Source of the DNA: Chloroflexi bacterium 54-19
GTDB taxonomy: Bacteria; Chloroflexota; Chloroflexia; Chloroheliales; Chloroheliaceae
DNA: 64,000 nt
Assembly: GCA_001898225.1 (NCBI GenBank)
Contig: MKTJ01000044.1
Location: 1-64,000, forward strand
Direction of reading: 5' to 3'
Shown here one piece after another: positions 42,857-51,611 of this stretch. How positions within the stretch are numbered: the stretch's first letter is position 1; each line of letters opens with the position of its first letter. The notes under the pieces are model-generated. The model saw only the letters and a program-made list of their open reading frames with translations. It was not told the DNA's origin and made no database searches. The position numbers and the translations under genes are program-made.

Positions 42857-43096
42857 ATGGAAAAATCTACGGCCACGCTTCCCCGAAGGGTGTATGTCCA
42901 GGGTTTGAGCGAACGTGAACTGGAAGTGTTGAGCCTGCTCACCGAGGGCGCGACCAACCAGGACATCGCAGCCCGCCTGACCGTCTCTCTCAATACCGTA
43001 AAAAAGCACATCAGCAATATCTTTATGAAACTGGACTCGCCGAACCGGACCCACGCCGCCTATCTCGCTCGCAAGATGGGGCTGGTCGTCGAATAG
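42857..43096 (+). CDS. Stand-alone LuxR-type HTH protein
   Basis: A 79-residue protein that is almost only a LuxR DNA-binding domain: LSERELEVLSLLTEGATNQD, IAARLTVSLNTVKKHISNIF, MKLDSPNRTHAA. A 15-residue N-terminal lead precedes it and no receiver domain is present. GGGAGGA stands before the ATG. It is followed by a sigma factor gene, so both probably belong to one regulatory unit. Confidence 0.88.
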   Translation: MEKSTATLPRRVYVQGLSERELEVLSLLTEGATNQDIAARLTVSLNTVKKHISNIFMKLDSPNRTHAAYLARKMGLVVE

Positions 43097-43139
43097 AAAT
43101 TTGAGAAAATAAAAAAGGTTATCAGGAAAGGCTAAAAAG

Positions 43140-43757
43140 ATGAATTTTCCCTACGACCCGTTAGCAAAACCCGGCCCTTCGGACTGGACCAATCATCTCT
43201 TTGAAAAAATTGTCGCGAGCTACCAGCTCAAAGTCCTGCGTTATGTGCAACGGCTGGTGGGCGACCCCGAACTCAGCGCCGATATTTTGCAGGAAACCTT
43301 CCTGGCGGTCTACGCCAGCCTGGCTAGGCGGGATAAGTTCGCGGAGGCGAGTAACCAGGCCGAATTTTTAAAATGTATCCAGCCTTTGATTTATACCATC
43401 GCCCGGAATAAAGCCACGGACGAACTGCGGCGGCGCAAATGCGTCCGGTTTGTCTCGATAAATCCCCAGCCCCTTTCCCCGGAAGGGCGCGGCTGGCAGG
43501 AAGACCTCGACCCGGTCATCGAATATACCCTGACCAGGGAAGAAAGCAGCCTGGAAACCCAGGTCGTGATGGGCGAAGCTTTGAAAGCGGCCATCGAGCA
43601 AATCGGGCGGCGAAAGCTGCTAAACCTGTTTTTGCACCTGGACGGCTACAGCTACAAAGAAATCGGCGAAATTACCGGGGAGAGCATGGCAAGCGTCAAG
43701 TCCAAGATTTTCAGGTGCAAACAGCACCTGCGCCAGGCCCTAGAAACCCCGGCTTAA
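43140..43757 (+). CDS. Sigma-70 family RNA polymerase sigma factor (ECF type)
   Basis: A 205-residue factor with region 2 (LRYVQRLVGDPELSADILQETFLAVYASL, about 34-63) and region 4 (LLNLFLHLDGYSYKEIGEITGESMASVKSKIFRCKQHLRQAL, about 162-203). Region 3 is missing, as in ECF factors; the segment between them is longer than usual, near 95-150. No anti-sigma gene follows. The next gene is a dehydrogenase with its own strong ribosome-binding site. Confidence 0.88.
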   Translation: MNFPYDPLAKPGPSDWTNHLFEKIVASYQLKVLRYVQRLVGDPELSADILQETFLAVYASLARRDKFAEASNQAEFLKCIQPLIYTIARNKATDELRRRKCVRFVSINPQPLSPEGRGWQEDLDPVIEYTLTREESSLETQVVMGEALKAAIEQIGRRKLLNLFLHLDGYSYKEIGEITGESMASVKSKIFRCKQHLRQALETPA

Positions 43758-43797
43758 TGAAAAAAATAAATAGTAATTTGAAGAAAGGAGGTCCACA

Positions 43798-44592
43798 ATG
43801 GACCTGGGTTTAGCGGGAAAGACGGCCATCGTGACCGGGGCCAGCCGGGGAATCGGCCTGGCAATCGTAGAAAGCCTGGTGCGGGAGGGCGTGACGGTAG
43901 TTGCGGCCAGCCGCCAGACCGGGGAAGCCCTGGCGAAACTGGCGGCAGCGGGCCGGGTGCGTCCCTTCGCGGTGGACCTGGGGCAGAAGGAAGGCCCGGC
44001 CCAACTGGCCGCTTTTTGCCTCGAAGAACTGGGCCGGGTGGACCTGCTCTTTAACAATGTCGGCGGGATTGACCTGAAACTGGGCGGTTTCCTCGAATTT
44101 AGCGATGAAGACTGGCTCCGCAGTTTCGAGTTAAACCTTTTGAGCGTGGTCCGGCTGACCAGGGCGGTGCTGCCCGCCATGCTGGCCCAGGGCTCCGGGG
44201 CGATTGTAAACATTTCCTCGATTAACGCTCGCCAGCCCGACCCGGTGGTCGGCACCTACAGCGCCGCGAAAGCCGGGGTCACCAACCTGTCCAAGGCGCT
44301 CGCCCAGGAATTCGGGGCGCGGGGTATCCGGGTAAACGCGGTCTCGCCCGGCCCGGTCAGGACGGCTATCCAGACCGAGGCCAGTGGCGTCGCCGGGGTC
44401 CTCGGTGAAAAACTGGGGGTGGCGCGGGCCGACCTTATCGAGCAGCTACCCAAGATGAACGGGATGGTGCTGGGCCGGTTGGTCGAGCCGTCCGAAGTGG
44501 CCGCGCTGGCCCTGTTCCTGGCCTCACCCCAGGCTGCCACGATTACCGGCGAGGAAATCCTCATTGACGGCGGCATGAGCAAGACTATTTGA
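43798..44592 (+). CDS. Short-chain dehydrogenase/reductase
   Basis: A 264-residue SDR of the FabG-like class. TGASRGIGLAIVESL near 13-27 binds NAD(P), NNVGG near 84-88, the catalytic Ser in VNISSINARQ and YSAAKAGVTNLSKAL with Tyr and Lys near 159-163 are all present. AAAGGAGG precedes the ATG by 7 bases. The substrate is not evident. Confidence 0.92.
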   Translation: MDLGLAGKTAIVTGASRGIGLAIVESLVREGVTVVAASRQTGEALAKLAAAGRVRPFAVDLGQKEGPAQLAAFCLEELGRVDLLFNNVGGIDLKLGGFLEFSDEDWLRSFELNLLSVVRLTRAVLPAMLAQGSGAIVNISSINARQPDPVVGTYSAAKAGVTNLSKALAQEFGARGIRVNAVSPGPVRTAIQTEASGVAGVLGEKLGVARADLIEQLPKMNGMVLGRLVEPSEVAALALFLASPQAATITGEEILIDGGMSKTI

Positions 44593-44637
44593 GATAGAGC
44601 CAGGGTGCTTGCAAAATCGTTTAACGTGTAACGTGTC

Positions 44638-45915
44638 TTAACGGCTCATACTTTTCATGATGCCGACCACGTGGTCTAGGAAGAACTCGGTAATGTTCTC
44701 CTGGGGCGAAAGGCCGGGCATCAGGAGAATGAGCGTCCCGGTGGACGAGTCTTTAGCGACCGCCACTTTAAGCTGCCGCTCTTTGTCCGGCGCGATTTTT
44801 AGCTCGACATCGGTATAGGCGGTCAGGAAAGGAAAGATTTCCCTGAAATACTTCCACTGTCCGGCCCGGCCATAGCAGAAGATGAATTTGGGCGACTTTT
44901 CTTCCAGTTTGAGGGTGTTGTAAAGCTCGCTCAACCGTTTGAGACGGGTGGGGCGTCCCAGGAACTGGTCCTCCTGGTAGCGCTGGGCGTCCCTCAGGAC
45001 ATCGTTATAGTAGGGACTATCGGTCAGGGAGGTGTTGCGGTAGACCCACTTTTCCTGGTTGCCCAGGTTGCGGGAGGGGAGCGGCAAAATATCGGTCAGG
45101 AGTACGTCACCGTCGAGGGCGCCGAAACGGTTGGTGTAGTAGTCGCGGCGGGCCGTCTCGGTCTGTTGTTCAACGGGTTCGAGCAGGCGGGTCGTCAGGT
45201 AATTGGCGTAGCGCCAGGTCGGGTTGCCGTAGAAATAGTTGGTTTCGGCGCGGTACCGGGCCTTGAAGATTTCGGCGTCGGCCAGTTCTTTCTGGAATTC
45301 GGGCAGGGCGATGCGCTCGGAAAGAGTGATATTGCCGTCTTCCGGGCCGGTATCGTTGGTGCCGATAAACCAGATTTTAGCGTCCAGGTTGCCGAACCCG
45401 ATAAAAGGGAGTAGCCGGAAGACTTCCAGCTTTTCGAAGCTGCGCCGGATGGGGACCGCCGGGGGCAACTCCACCGGGGCCTCGACCGTTGTAGAGCGGC
45501 GGGCGCTGGCCGAAGCAGTCCCGACTGATGCCGCCGGGGTGGCCGGACGCGATGGCGTGGCCGGGCGATTTGTAGCACCACTGGAGGAAGCCGCCGGGCT
45601 GGCCGGGCGCGAGACACTACCAGTAGAACCCCCCGTAGAGCCAGTGGTAGGGCCAGGGGACGCTGTTTTGGTCCTGGGGGAAGCCGGGGCCGGGCGGGCC
45701 GGTTTGGCGTTTGCCGCTTGCTGCTCCTGGAGCTTTTCTTCAAGCTGAATATTGGAAACAATCCGGGATTGCTGGGCCTGGTCGAACTCGGCAACTACTT
45801 CATCGGCCAGGTAGCGGACTTTCATGCGCCCGGCAGGCAGAAGTTCGAGGACTTCATAGGTGCCGCGCCGGTTACGGTATTTTTCGCCAGGGACAAATTC
45901 GATTTCCAGGTTCAT
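44638..45915 (-). CDS. Two-domain protein with possible uracil-DNA-glycosylase fold
   Basis: A 425-residue protein of no certain family. Residues 1-65 look like a small SH3-like domain (FVPGEKYRNRRGTYEVLELL, GRMKVRYLADEVVAEF). Residues 70-150 are a Pro/Ala/Ser/Thr-rich linker. The C-terminal 270 residues contain AKIWFIGTNDTGPEDG near 179-194, which resembles motif A of the uracil-DNA glycosylase superfamily, then DVLLTDILPLPSRNLGN and FIFCYGRAGQWKYFREIF. I infer a UDG-like fold, possibly catalytically changed. It is the last gene of a minus-strand group with dnaJ, 25 bp apart, and not expected to be co-functional. Confidence 0.6.
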   Translation of the reverse strand: MNLEIEFVPGEKYRNRRGTYEVLELLPAGRMKVRYLADEVVAEFDQAQQSRIVSNIQLEEKLQEQQAANAKPARPAPASPRTKTASPGPTTGSTGGSTGSVSRPASPAASSSGATNRPATPSRPATPAASVGTASASARRSTTVEAPVELPPAVPIRRSFEKLEVFRLLPFIGFGNLDAKIWFIGTNDTGPEDGNITLSERIALPEFQKELADAEIFKARYRAETNYFYGNPTWRYANYLTTRLLEPVEQQTETARRDYYTNRFGALDGDVLLTDILPLPSRNLGNQEKWVYRNTSLTDSPYYNDVLRDAQRYQEDQFLGRPTRLKRLSELYNTLKLEEKSPKFIFCYGRAGQWKYFREIFPFLTAYTDVELKIAPDKERQLKVAVAKDSSTGTLILLMPGLSPQENITEFFLDHVVGIMKSMSR

Positions 45916-45940
45916 TTTGCTCTAAGGTATTCCTTATGGC

Positions 45941-46984
45941 TTAACGAAGATCTTTTAACTGCTGAAAAAGCTGCCGTTCTTGTTCCGATAGGTTCGAAGG
46001 CAAGCTTACTTCGATTTTAACATACATATCGCCCCGGCTGTTCGGCACGTTCAGCACCGGCATGCCCTGGTTGGTCAGCCGGAAGATCTTGCCGTTCGGG
46101 GTTTCGGGCGGCACGTTCAGGGCAAATTTGCTGCCCTTGGGTGACGCTACAATTATCTCGCCGCCAAGCATGGCGGTGTAAAGCGGGATATTGGCGGTGG
46201 TGTGCAGGTCCGGCCCCTTGCGGACAAACGCCGGGTGCGGCAACACCTGGATCCGCAATAGCAAGTCGCCCCTGGTCCCGCCGGAGATACCCGGCCCGCC
46301 TTCGCCCGGCACCTTTACCTTGGTACCGTCGTCCACGCCAGGGGGAATCCGTACTTCTAAACGCTTGGGACGCGGGACCACGCCCCGGCCCCCGCAGAGG
46401 GTACAACGCTGCCCGCCGCGCATGCCGGTGCCGTTACAATAGCTGCACAACTCGGTCGACTGGATTTGCAACTGGCGGGTCGAACCCTGGTAGGCTTCTT
46501 CCAGGCTCACTTCGAGAGGCTGTTCGAGGTCTTCGCCGCGCTGAGGGCGGGGAGTCGCGCCCCGGCCAAAGCCGAAATCGCTGGCCCGCGTGTGGACGCT
46601 CGGCCCCGAATTGCCGCCGCTACCGCCCCTGCCGGGTTGGGTCCGGGTGCGGGTGGTGCCAAAGATACTATCAAAAATGTCGCCAAAACCGCCGTTAGGG
46701 TTGGCATAGTCGTAGGTAAAGCCGCCGGTCCGGGACGAGCCGAACCCGGCTTTATCGAGCCGTTCCCAATCGGACCCCAGGTTATCATATTTTTGCCGTT
46801 TATCTTTATCGCCCAGCACTTCGTAGGCTTCGTTGATTTCTTTAAAATGTTCGGCAGCCTGGGGGTTATCCTGGTTTACGTCCGGGTGATATTTCCGGGC
46901 CAAACGGCGGTAGGCAGATTTAATTTCCTGTTCGGTGGCGGTACGAGGAAGTTCTAATGTTTTGTAGTAATCTTTTTGTGCCAT
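45941..46984 (-). CDS. dnaJ: DnaJ-type co-chaperone with a single-zinc finger
   Basis: A 347-residue Hsp40. The J-domain has KYHPDVNQD with HPD at about 33-35, followed by a Gly-rich stretch. The zinc region holds only two motifs, CSYCNGTG and CTLCGGRG, instead of the four CxxCxGxG of full DnaJ, so one zinc site is expected. The C-terminal substrate domains follow (RIPPGVDDGTKVKVPGEG, LLLRIQVLPHPAFVRKGPDL, NTPKGKIFRLTNQGMP-like text). It would present substrate to DnaK; no dnaK or grpE is near. Confidence 0.9.
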   Translation of the reverse strand: MAQKDYYKTLELPRTATEQEIKSAYRRLARKYHPDVNQDNPQAAEHFKEINEAYEVLGDKDKRQKYDNLGSDWERLDKAGFGSSRTGGFTYDYANPNGGFGDIFDSIFGTTRTRTQPGRGGSGGNSGPSVHTRASDFGFGRGATPRPQRGEDLEQPLEVSLEEAYQGSTRQLQIQSTELCSYCNGTGMRGGQRCTLCGGRGVVPRPKRLEVRIPPGVDDGTKVKVPGEGGPGISGGTRGDLLLRIQVLPHPAFVRKGPDLHTTANIPLYTAMLGGEIIVASPKGSKFALNVPPETPNGKIFRLTNQGMPVLNVPNSRGDMYVKIEVSLPSNLSEQERQLFQQLKDLR

Positions 46985-47338
46985 GACATCCCGGTTTTTC
47001 TAGTATTGCTTCTTTTCAAGCTAGTGTATCATCCTCATGGGGATGCGGCAAGTTAGTTGGCTAAAGCGTTTGTTAGATTTGTGTTAGATTCAGTAGTCAG
47101 AGGGCAGAAGCCAGTAATCAGTTTAAGGGAAAATAAAGGTTTCGTCCGGTAAAAAATAATTTTACAATGGCAAAGCTTCAGTTTAAATTGGTAAGTGGGT
47201 TTAGACTATAGCAGAAAGCCAAACCCGTTAAATTTACTGCCTTTTGGCCTCCCCCTTCTGTCTACTGCCCTCTGTCTACTGCCCTCCGCCTTCTGCCCTC
47301 TGCCCTCCGCCCTCTGACTTCTGCCCTCTGGCTACTAC
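46985..47338. repeat. Gap with heptamer arrays
   Basis: No gene. A short direct array is at 47093-47120 and a long reverse array (CTGCCCTC, CTGTCTAC, CTTCTGC) at about 47232-47338. Confidence 0.75.
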
Positions 47339-48067
47339 CTACTCAATCTTAATATCGAACTGGGCTACCAGGACGCCCTGCTCGGTGGTGAGGCTTTTGA
47401 GGGAAGGCACCCGGCCCAGGTTCGTACAGGTCAGGCAGTCGCCCGGCTGGCCCGCCCCCACCTGCCGGTTTATCTCGTCCTCCACCAGGGTATTGACCTG
47501 GGTCACAAGCTGGTTCAGGGCCGAAATGGGCAGACCGATAAGGGCCAACTGGACATCGCCGCTCTGGGTCAGGACGACCTTCTGGTTGACCGCCGCCACG
47601 CTGTCTTTGAAGGCGAAATCGAAGTCGCGGCCAAGCGTATTGAGCCGGACCGTCACGCTCATCTGCGAACTTGGCTCGAAAGAGACCGATAGCCCGCTGA
47701 TGGAGGCTACCCCGAAGGCGTTCAGGGGGTTTTGCTGCAAGGCCCGGCTGATTTCCCGGTTGATATAGTCCTGCCCGACCCGCACGTTTAAATCGTTCGT
47801 GACTGCCGGGTTATTGGCCGGGGGCGGCGTCAGTTTGGCCGGGGAACTGCCCACCAGCCACCAGACCAGCCCGCCCACCAGCAACAGGTTGAGCAAAAAG
47901 CCAAGAATAATCCAGAAGACCGGGTGGACCCGGCGGCGATGTTCGACCACCGGGGCTTTGAACTTATGGTTCCCTTCCGACCGAGCGGGTAGAATTTCGG
48001 CCTCATCCTCCGCCGAATACCTGTCACGATAAAGCGGTTCGCTCAAACTCTTCCTGCCTCCCACCAT
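47339..48067 (-). CDS. Membrane-anchored protein with C-terminal lipid-binding-like domain, unknown
   Basis: A 242-residue protein. Residues 1-50 are charged, a single transmembrane helix spans about 51-72 (VFWIILGFLLNLLLVGGLVW), and the outside domain follows, with NREISRALQQNPLNAF and LNTLGRDFDFAFKDSVAAVN. The domain resembles DUF2993/LmeA-like proteins in length and pattern, but the match is weak. An internal TTG at 48046 has a better ribosome-binding site (GGGAGG) than ATG 48067. No function can be assigned. Confidence 0.6.
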   Translation of the reverse strand: MVGGRKSLSEPLYRDRYSAEDEAEILPARSEGNHKFKAPVVEHRRRVHPVFWIILGFLLNLLLVGGLVWWLVGSSPAKLTPPPANNPAVTNDLNVRVGQDYINREISRALQQNPLNAFGVASISGLSVSFEPSSQMSVTVRLNTLGRDFDFAFKDSVAAVNQKVVLTQSGDVQLALIGLPISALNQLVTQVNTLVEDEINRQVGAGQPGDCLTCTNLGRVPSLKSLTTEQGVLVAQFDIKIE

Positions 48068-48165
48068 TCTTTCCCGGCCCGGTTTCAGCCGTCCTCGAAA
48101 CCTCTCGGCACCAACGTCCTGACAGGAAAAGTGTTAAGCAGAAGTCGTGCCCGCTTCCGGGGAAG

Positions 48166-48651
48166 CTATTTGCCTTCTTCTTTAAGATTCAGGAGCGCGT
48201 CGGGAACAACTACCATCTGGGGACCGAATGTCAGGTCGGAGCTTTCGGGGAGAAAATGCTTCTTCCCCAGAAGTCCGCCCTCTTTTACTTCGTAGCCGGT
48301 GACGGCCAGGTTTGCGGGGTCGAGTTCAATATCGTTGAGTTCACCGACCAGCCGCCCGCCCTGTGATACGACCTGTTTGCCAATCAAATCGGTAAAGCCC
48401 GGCCCTTTTTCCAGGGCCGTGTCGTTCGGGGTAGGCTCGGCGGCCATAGAAACGGTCAGGGCATCCTTGCCGATATTCTGGAGAGCGTCCCTGGCTATCG
48501 AGTTGGTCTTGCCAAAGAGGCCGCTTTCTTTCACCCGCAGGCCAATAACCTGGCGGGTCGCGAGGTCAATTACGAGGTCGTGCAGGGCGCCGATGGTTTT
48601 TGCGCCGGTAATCTCGACTACGGCCCGGCCTTTCAGTTCGCTGAACTTCAT
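48166..48651 (-). CDS. PRC-barrel domain protein
   Basis: A 161-residue protein with two PRC-barrel halves: MKFSELKGRAVVEITGAKTI, VIDLATRQVIGLRVKESGLF and a second GKQVVSQGGRLVGELNDIEL, VTGYEVKEGGLLGKKHFLPE. PRC barrels bind RNA or protein partners in several contexts. ATG 48651 follows AAAGGA; an upstream frame to 48714 is unlikely. Role unknown. Confidence 0.82.
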   Translation of the reverse strand: MKFSELKGRAVVEITGAKTIGALHDLVIDLATRQVIGLRVKESGLFGKTNSIARDALQNIGKDALTVSMAAEPTPNDTALEKGPGFTDLIGKQVVSQGGRLVGELNDIELDPANLAVTGYEVKEGGLLGKKHFLPESSDLTFGPQMVVVPDALLNLKEEGK

Positions 48652-48783
48652 GGTTGGTGGTTTCCTTTCGTTCTCCAATTTTCTTTTTAATGTTTCAGTA
48701 GTCCTGACGGGCATAAAACAAGCCAGCGGGCTACCTGAAAATTAAGGATTGCGAAAGGTTCGAGATACCGGCGCCAGGGCTCC

Positions 48784-49797
48784 CTAATTCGCGGCGGGGT
48801 TTTGCCCCTTGAAGACCTTCAAAAGGAGCCACAGCGACGGCAAGAGTATCACCGAGCCGATAGCCAGGGCCACCAACTGCGGTCCCAGGGCCGAATCGGG
48901 CGCCGCCGCGCTGCGAATGGTGATGTCGGGCACGACCAGGGCCGGGGCCTGGGCCACTGCCCACCCCCATACGATGGTCGCGACTTCGGCGATGGTGGCG
49001 AGGCGGGCCAGGCGGTAGCGCCGGAAGAAGGCCCCCAGCATGGCGACCAGGCCCAGGAAGACGGTGGCAAGCACCAGAGGCGTAGCCCGGCCCCAGGCCA
49101 GTTCGCGCCAGAGGGCCGGGGCTCCGTCCAGGGTTACGGGCAAGGTGATTGTGGCAATCAGGGCTGTCACTACTCCCGAAAAGACCGCCCGTTCGCGGAA
49201 ATCCTCGCGCACCTCGCCTTCGGTTTCGAGGGTGAGATAAATAGCCGCCAGGAAGGCGCACAGGCAGAGGGCCAGTACCCCGATTAAAAGCGGGAAGGGA
49301 GAGAGCCAGGTCGAAAAGAAGTCGCTCAGGAGGTGGCCCTGGCTGTTAAACCGGATGTTCCCCGAACCGAGCGCCCCCACGCACATGCCCAGGAAGACCG
49401 GGGTTATGAGGCTGGTCGCGCCAAATATCCAGCCGAAAGCTTTCTGGGTGCGGACCAGCGAGGCGGCGTGGGCCCGGAAGACAAAGCTCGCTCCCCGCAG
49501 CACGATTCCGACCGTCACCAGCGTCAAGGGTATCGCCAGGGCGGTGCAGATAGCGGCGAAAGCGGGCGGGAAGGCCGTAAAGAGCAGCACGATTACGAAA
49601 ATCAACCAGACGTGATTGGCTTCCCAGACCGGGCCCATGGCCCTGGCAATCGCTTCGCGCTGGGCATCTTTGCGCGGCCCAAAGGCCAGCAGGTCCCAGA
49701 CGCCACCGCCAAAATCGGCCCCGGCCAGGATTACGTACAGGGTCAGGCCGATACCAATCAGACCGGCGACGACCCAGGGCAGTTCAATCGTAAACAT
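48784..49797 (-). CDS. cydB: Cytochrome bd oxidase subunit II
   Basis: A 337-residue, highly hydrophobic protein with about eight to nine membrane spans. WVVAGLIGIGLTLYVILAGA followed by DFGGGVWDLLAF is the subunit II opening, and GPVWEANHVWLIFVIVLLFTAFP is the strongest family motif. It forms the heterodimer with CydA and follows it by 38 bp on the minus strand. A small cydX-like frame is not evident. Confidence 0.94.
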   Translation of the reverse strand: MFTIELPWVVAGLIGIGLTLYVILAGADFGGGVWDLLAFGPRKDAQREAIARAMGPVWEANHVWLIFVIVLLFTAFPPAFAAICTALAIPLTLVTVGIVLRGASFVFRAHAASLVRTQKAFGWIFGATSLITPVFLGMCVGALGSGNIRFNSQGHLLSDFFSTWLSPFPLLIGVLALCLCAFLAAIYLTLETEGEVREDFRERAVFSGVVTALIATITLPVTLDGAPALWRELAWGRATPLVLATVFLGLVAMLGAFFRRYRLARLATIAEVATIVWGWAVAQAPALVVPDITIRSAAAPDSALGPQLVALAIGSVILLPSLWLLLKVFKGQNPAAN

Positions 49798-49835
49798 TCC
49801 AGGTCTCTTTCTTTACTACTTTTCTATGCTTTTCC

Positions 49836-51185
49836 CTAAACTTCTTCCAGAGTGGCTTTGTGGTCCGCCGCGCCAGGCGCGAGGCCCGCGCTTTCCGGTT
49901 TGGTCGCGGCCAGGCGGCGCAGCAGCCAGACCACGATGGCGGCCAGCCCGATATACAGGACGGTAAACCCGATGAAAATCGGCAGGATGCCCGGCGCGGT
50001 CGTAACCGAGTCGGAGGTGCGGACAAAGCCGTAGACGACCCAGGGCTGCCGTCCCAGTTCGGTGACCATCCAGCCTGCTTCGAGGGCGATAAAGCCGAAA
50101 GGACCGCTAAAGACGATAAGTTGCAACAACCGCTTGCCGCCCGGCACCTTTTTCTCGCGCCACCAGCGCCAGCCGACCCAACCGCTCACCAGCAACAGCA
50201 GCGTGCCGCTCCCGACCATCAACTGGAAGGAGGGATGGACCATTAACGTGTTCGGTTGCTGGTCGGCGGGAATGTCGTTCAGCCCGGTGATGACGGCGTT
50301 GGGGTCGGAGTGGGCCAGCAGGCTCAACCCGCAGGGAATCTGGATGGCGAAATCGGTCTGGCGGGTTTCCAGGTTCGGGATACCGCCGATGTTGAGCGGG
50401 GCGCAGGCGGAAGTCTCGAAATGCCCCTCCATCGCGGCCAGTTTGGCCGGTTGGTTATCCGCGACCCACTCGGCGCTGATGTGCCCGCTCACGAACTGGA
50501 AGGGCAGGACCAGGCAGCCCATCGCCAACGTTATCGCCAGCCCGGCCCGGTTGTACTCGGTCCGGCGGCCCCGCAGGAGGGCAAAGGCGTAAATCGCCGC
50601 CGCCGCGAAGCCGGTCGCGATATAGGCCGAAAGGGTCGAGTGAAGGGCCTCCACGCCCCAGGCCGGGTTGAACATGGCCGCCAGCGGGTCCACGTCGGTC
50701 ACCTGTCCGTCCACGACCTTGAACCCGGTCGGGCTGTTCATCCAGCCGTTAACGGCCACGATAAAGATGCCGCTGAACATGCCGCCCAGGGCCACCGGGA
50801 TAGTGGTCAGCCAGTGGGCAAAGGGTTTGAGGCGGTCGCGGCCATACAGGTAAAGGCCCAGGAAAATCGCTTCGATAAAAAAGGCGTAACCTTCCAGGCT
50901 GAAAGGCATCCCGACGATGCTCCCGGCGTACTTCATAAAGCCGGGCCAGAGCAGGCCGAGCTCGAAACTCAACACTGTGCCGGAAACGGCCCCGACCGCG
51001 AACAGGATGGCGGTCGCCTTGGCCCATTTTTTCGCCAGGGCCAGGTAGACGATTTTTTTGGTCTTGAGGTAAAGCCCTTCGGTAATGACCAGCATCATGG
51101 GGAGGCCGATGCCGAGGGCGGCAAAGACGATGTGGAAAGCCAGCGAGGTGCCCATCTGGGCGCGGGCAGCAATTAAATCGCTCAT
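49836..51185 (-). CDS. cydA: Cytochrome bd oxidase subunit I
   Basis: The quinol oxidase subunit, 449 residues. The heme b595 ligand His is at about 18 (SLAFHIVF), Glu residues at about 99 and 105 lie in FSLEGYAFFIEAIFLGLYLY, and SGHISAEWVADNQPAKLAAM contains the Q-site region. The length points to the short-Q-loop class. With cydB it reduces O2 to water at low oxygen; cydDC assembly genes are absent here. AAGGGG precedes the ATG. A Rex-like operator and a good promoter are about 120-160 bp upstream. Confidence 0.94.
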   Translation of the reverse strand: MSDLIAARAQMGTSLAFHIVFAALGIGLPMMLVITEGLYLKTKKIVYLALAKKWAKATAILFAVGAVSGTVLSFELGLLWPGFMKYAGSIVGMPFSLEGYAFFIEAIFLGLYLYGRDRLKPFAHWLTTIPVALGGMFSGIFIVAVNGWMNSPTGFKVVDGQVTDVDPLAAMFNPAWGVEALHSTLSAYIATGFAAAAIYAFALLRGRRTEYNRAGLAITLAMGCLVLPFQFVSGHISAEWVADNQPAKLAAMEGHFETSACAPLNIGGIPNLETRQTDFAIQIPCGLSLLAHSDPNAVITGLNDIPADQQPNTLMVHPSFQLMVGSGTLLLLVSGWVGWRWWREKKVPGGKRLLQLIVFSGPFGFIALEAGWMVTELGRQPWVVYGFVRTSDSVTTAPGILPIFIGFTVLYIGLAAIVVWLLRRLAATKPESAGLAPGAADHKATLEEV

Positions 51186-51304
51186 AAGTGTACCCCTTCA
51201 AGGTAAACCTAACAAAGGTCCATTGGCAGCGGACCGGTGGCAGTAAAACGGCGGGTAAAACCGATAGTCAACCAGAGGCAGTATTGTTCGACAACTCTAG
51301 TCCT

Positions 51305-51330
51305 TACATTGTGAAATTATAAACAATGTA
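51305..51330. promoter_or_regulatory. Rex-like operator of cydAB
   Basis: TACATTGT (51305-51312) and ACAATGTA (51323-51330) form an 8-bp inverted repeat. Within it, TTGTGAAATTATAAACAA approaches the Rex site TTGTGAA-N4-TTCACAA. Rex senses NADH and represses cydAB in other Gram-positive bacteria. It covers the -10 box. Confidence 0.55.
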
Positions 51331-51344
51331 TAACCGGAAAGCAA
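51316..51344 (-). promoter_or_regulatory. Promoter of cydAB
   Basis: On the minus strand, TTGCTT (51344-51339), a 17-bp spacer and a perfect TATAAT (51321-51316) form a sigma-70 type promoter with a leader of about 125 nt. Confidence 0.65.
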
Positions 51345-51415
51345 TAGGTAGTAGACCCTAACTGTGTAACCTTTACCAAAGCTTAATGAATAAGAAGTTT
51401 TTAGTTTTTGGTGTT

Positions 51416-51535
51416 TAGTAATCAGAAGGCAGAAGGCAGAAGGCAGAAGGCAGAAGGCAGAAGGCAGAAGGCAGAGGGCAGAGGGCAGAAGGCAGAGGGT
51501 AGAGGGTAGAGGGTAGAGGGCAGAGGGCGGGAAGG
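51416..51535. repeat. Longest heptamer array of the window
   Basis: About 16 units, first CAGAAGG in near-perfect series, then CAGAGGG and TAGAGGG variants, ending near 51535. It lies between cydA and the peroxiredoxin gene, immediately next to a terminator. Confidence 0.9.
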
Positions 51536-51544
51536 GGAAACAAA

Positions 51545-51575
51545 AACGGCTCTCCCAGGAAAGGGGAAAGCCGTT
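51545..51575 (-). terminator. Terminator of the peroxiredoxin gene
   Basis: AACGGCTCTCCC (51545-51556) pairs with GGGAAAGCCGTT (51564-51575) with one mismatch; on the minus strand a T-run (TTTTTG) follows the stem, 35-65 bp behind the gene. Confidence 0.75.
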
Positions 51576-51611
51576 CGATTCGGGTCTAGTGCGATTAGAA
51601 CCAGGCAGCGA

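Noticed and set aside
51416..51535. CRISPR-like array
   Set aside because: Units are 7 bp with no unique spacers, so a tandem repeat and not CRISPR.
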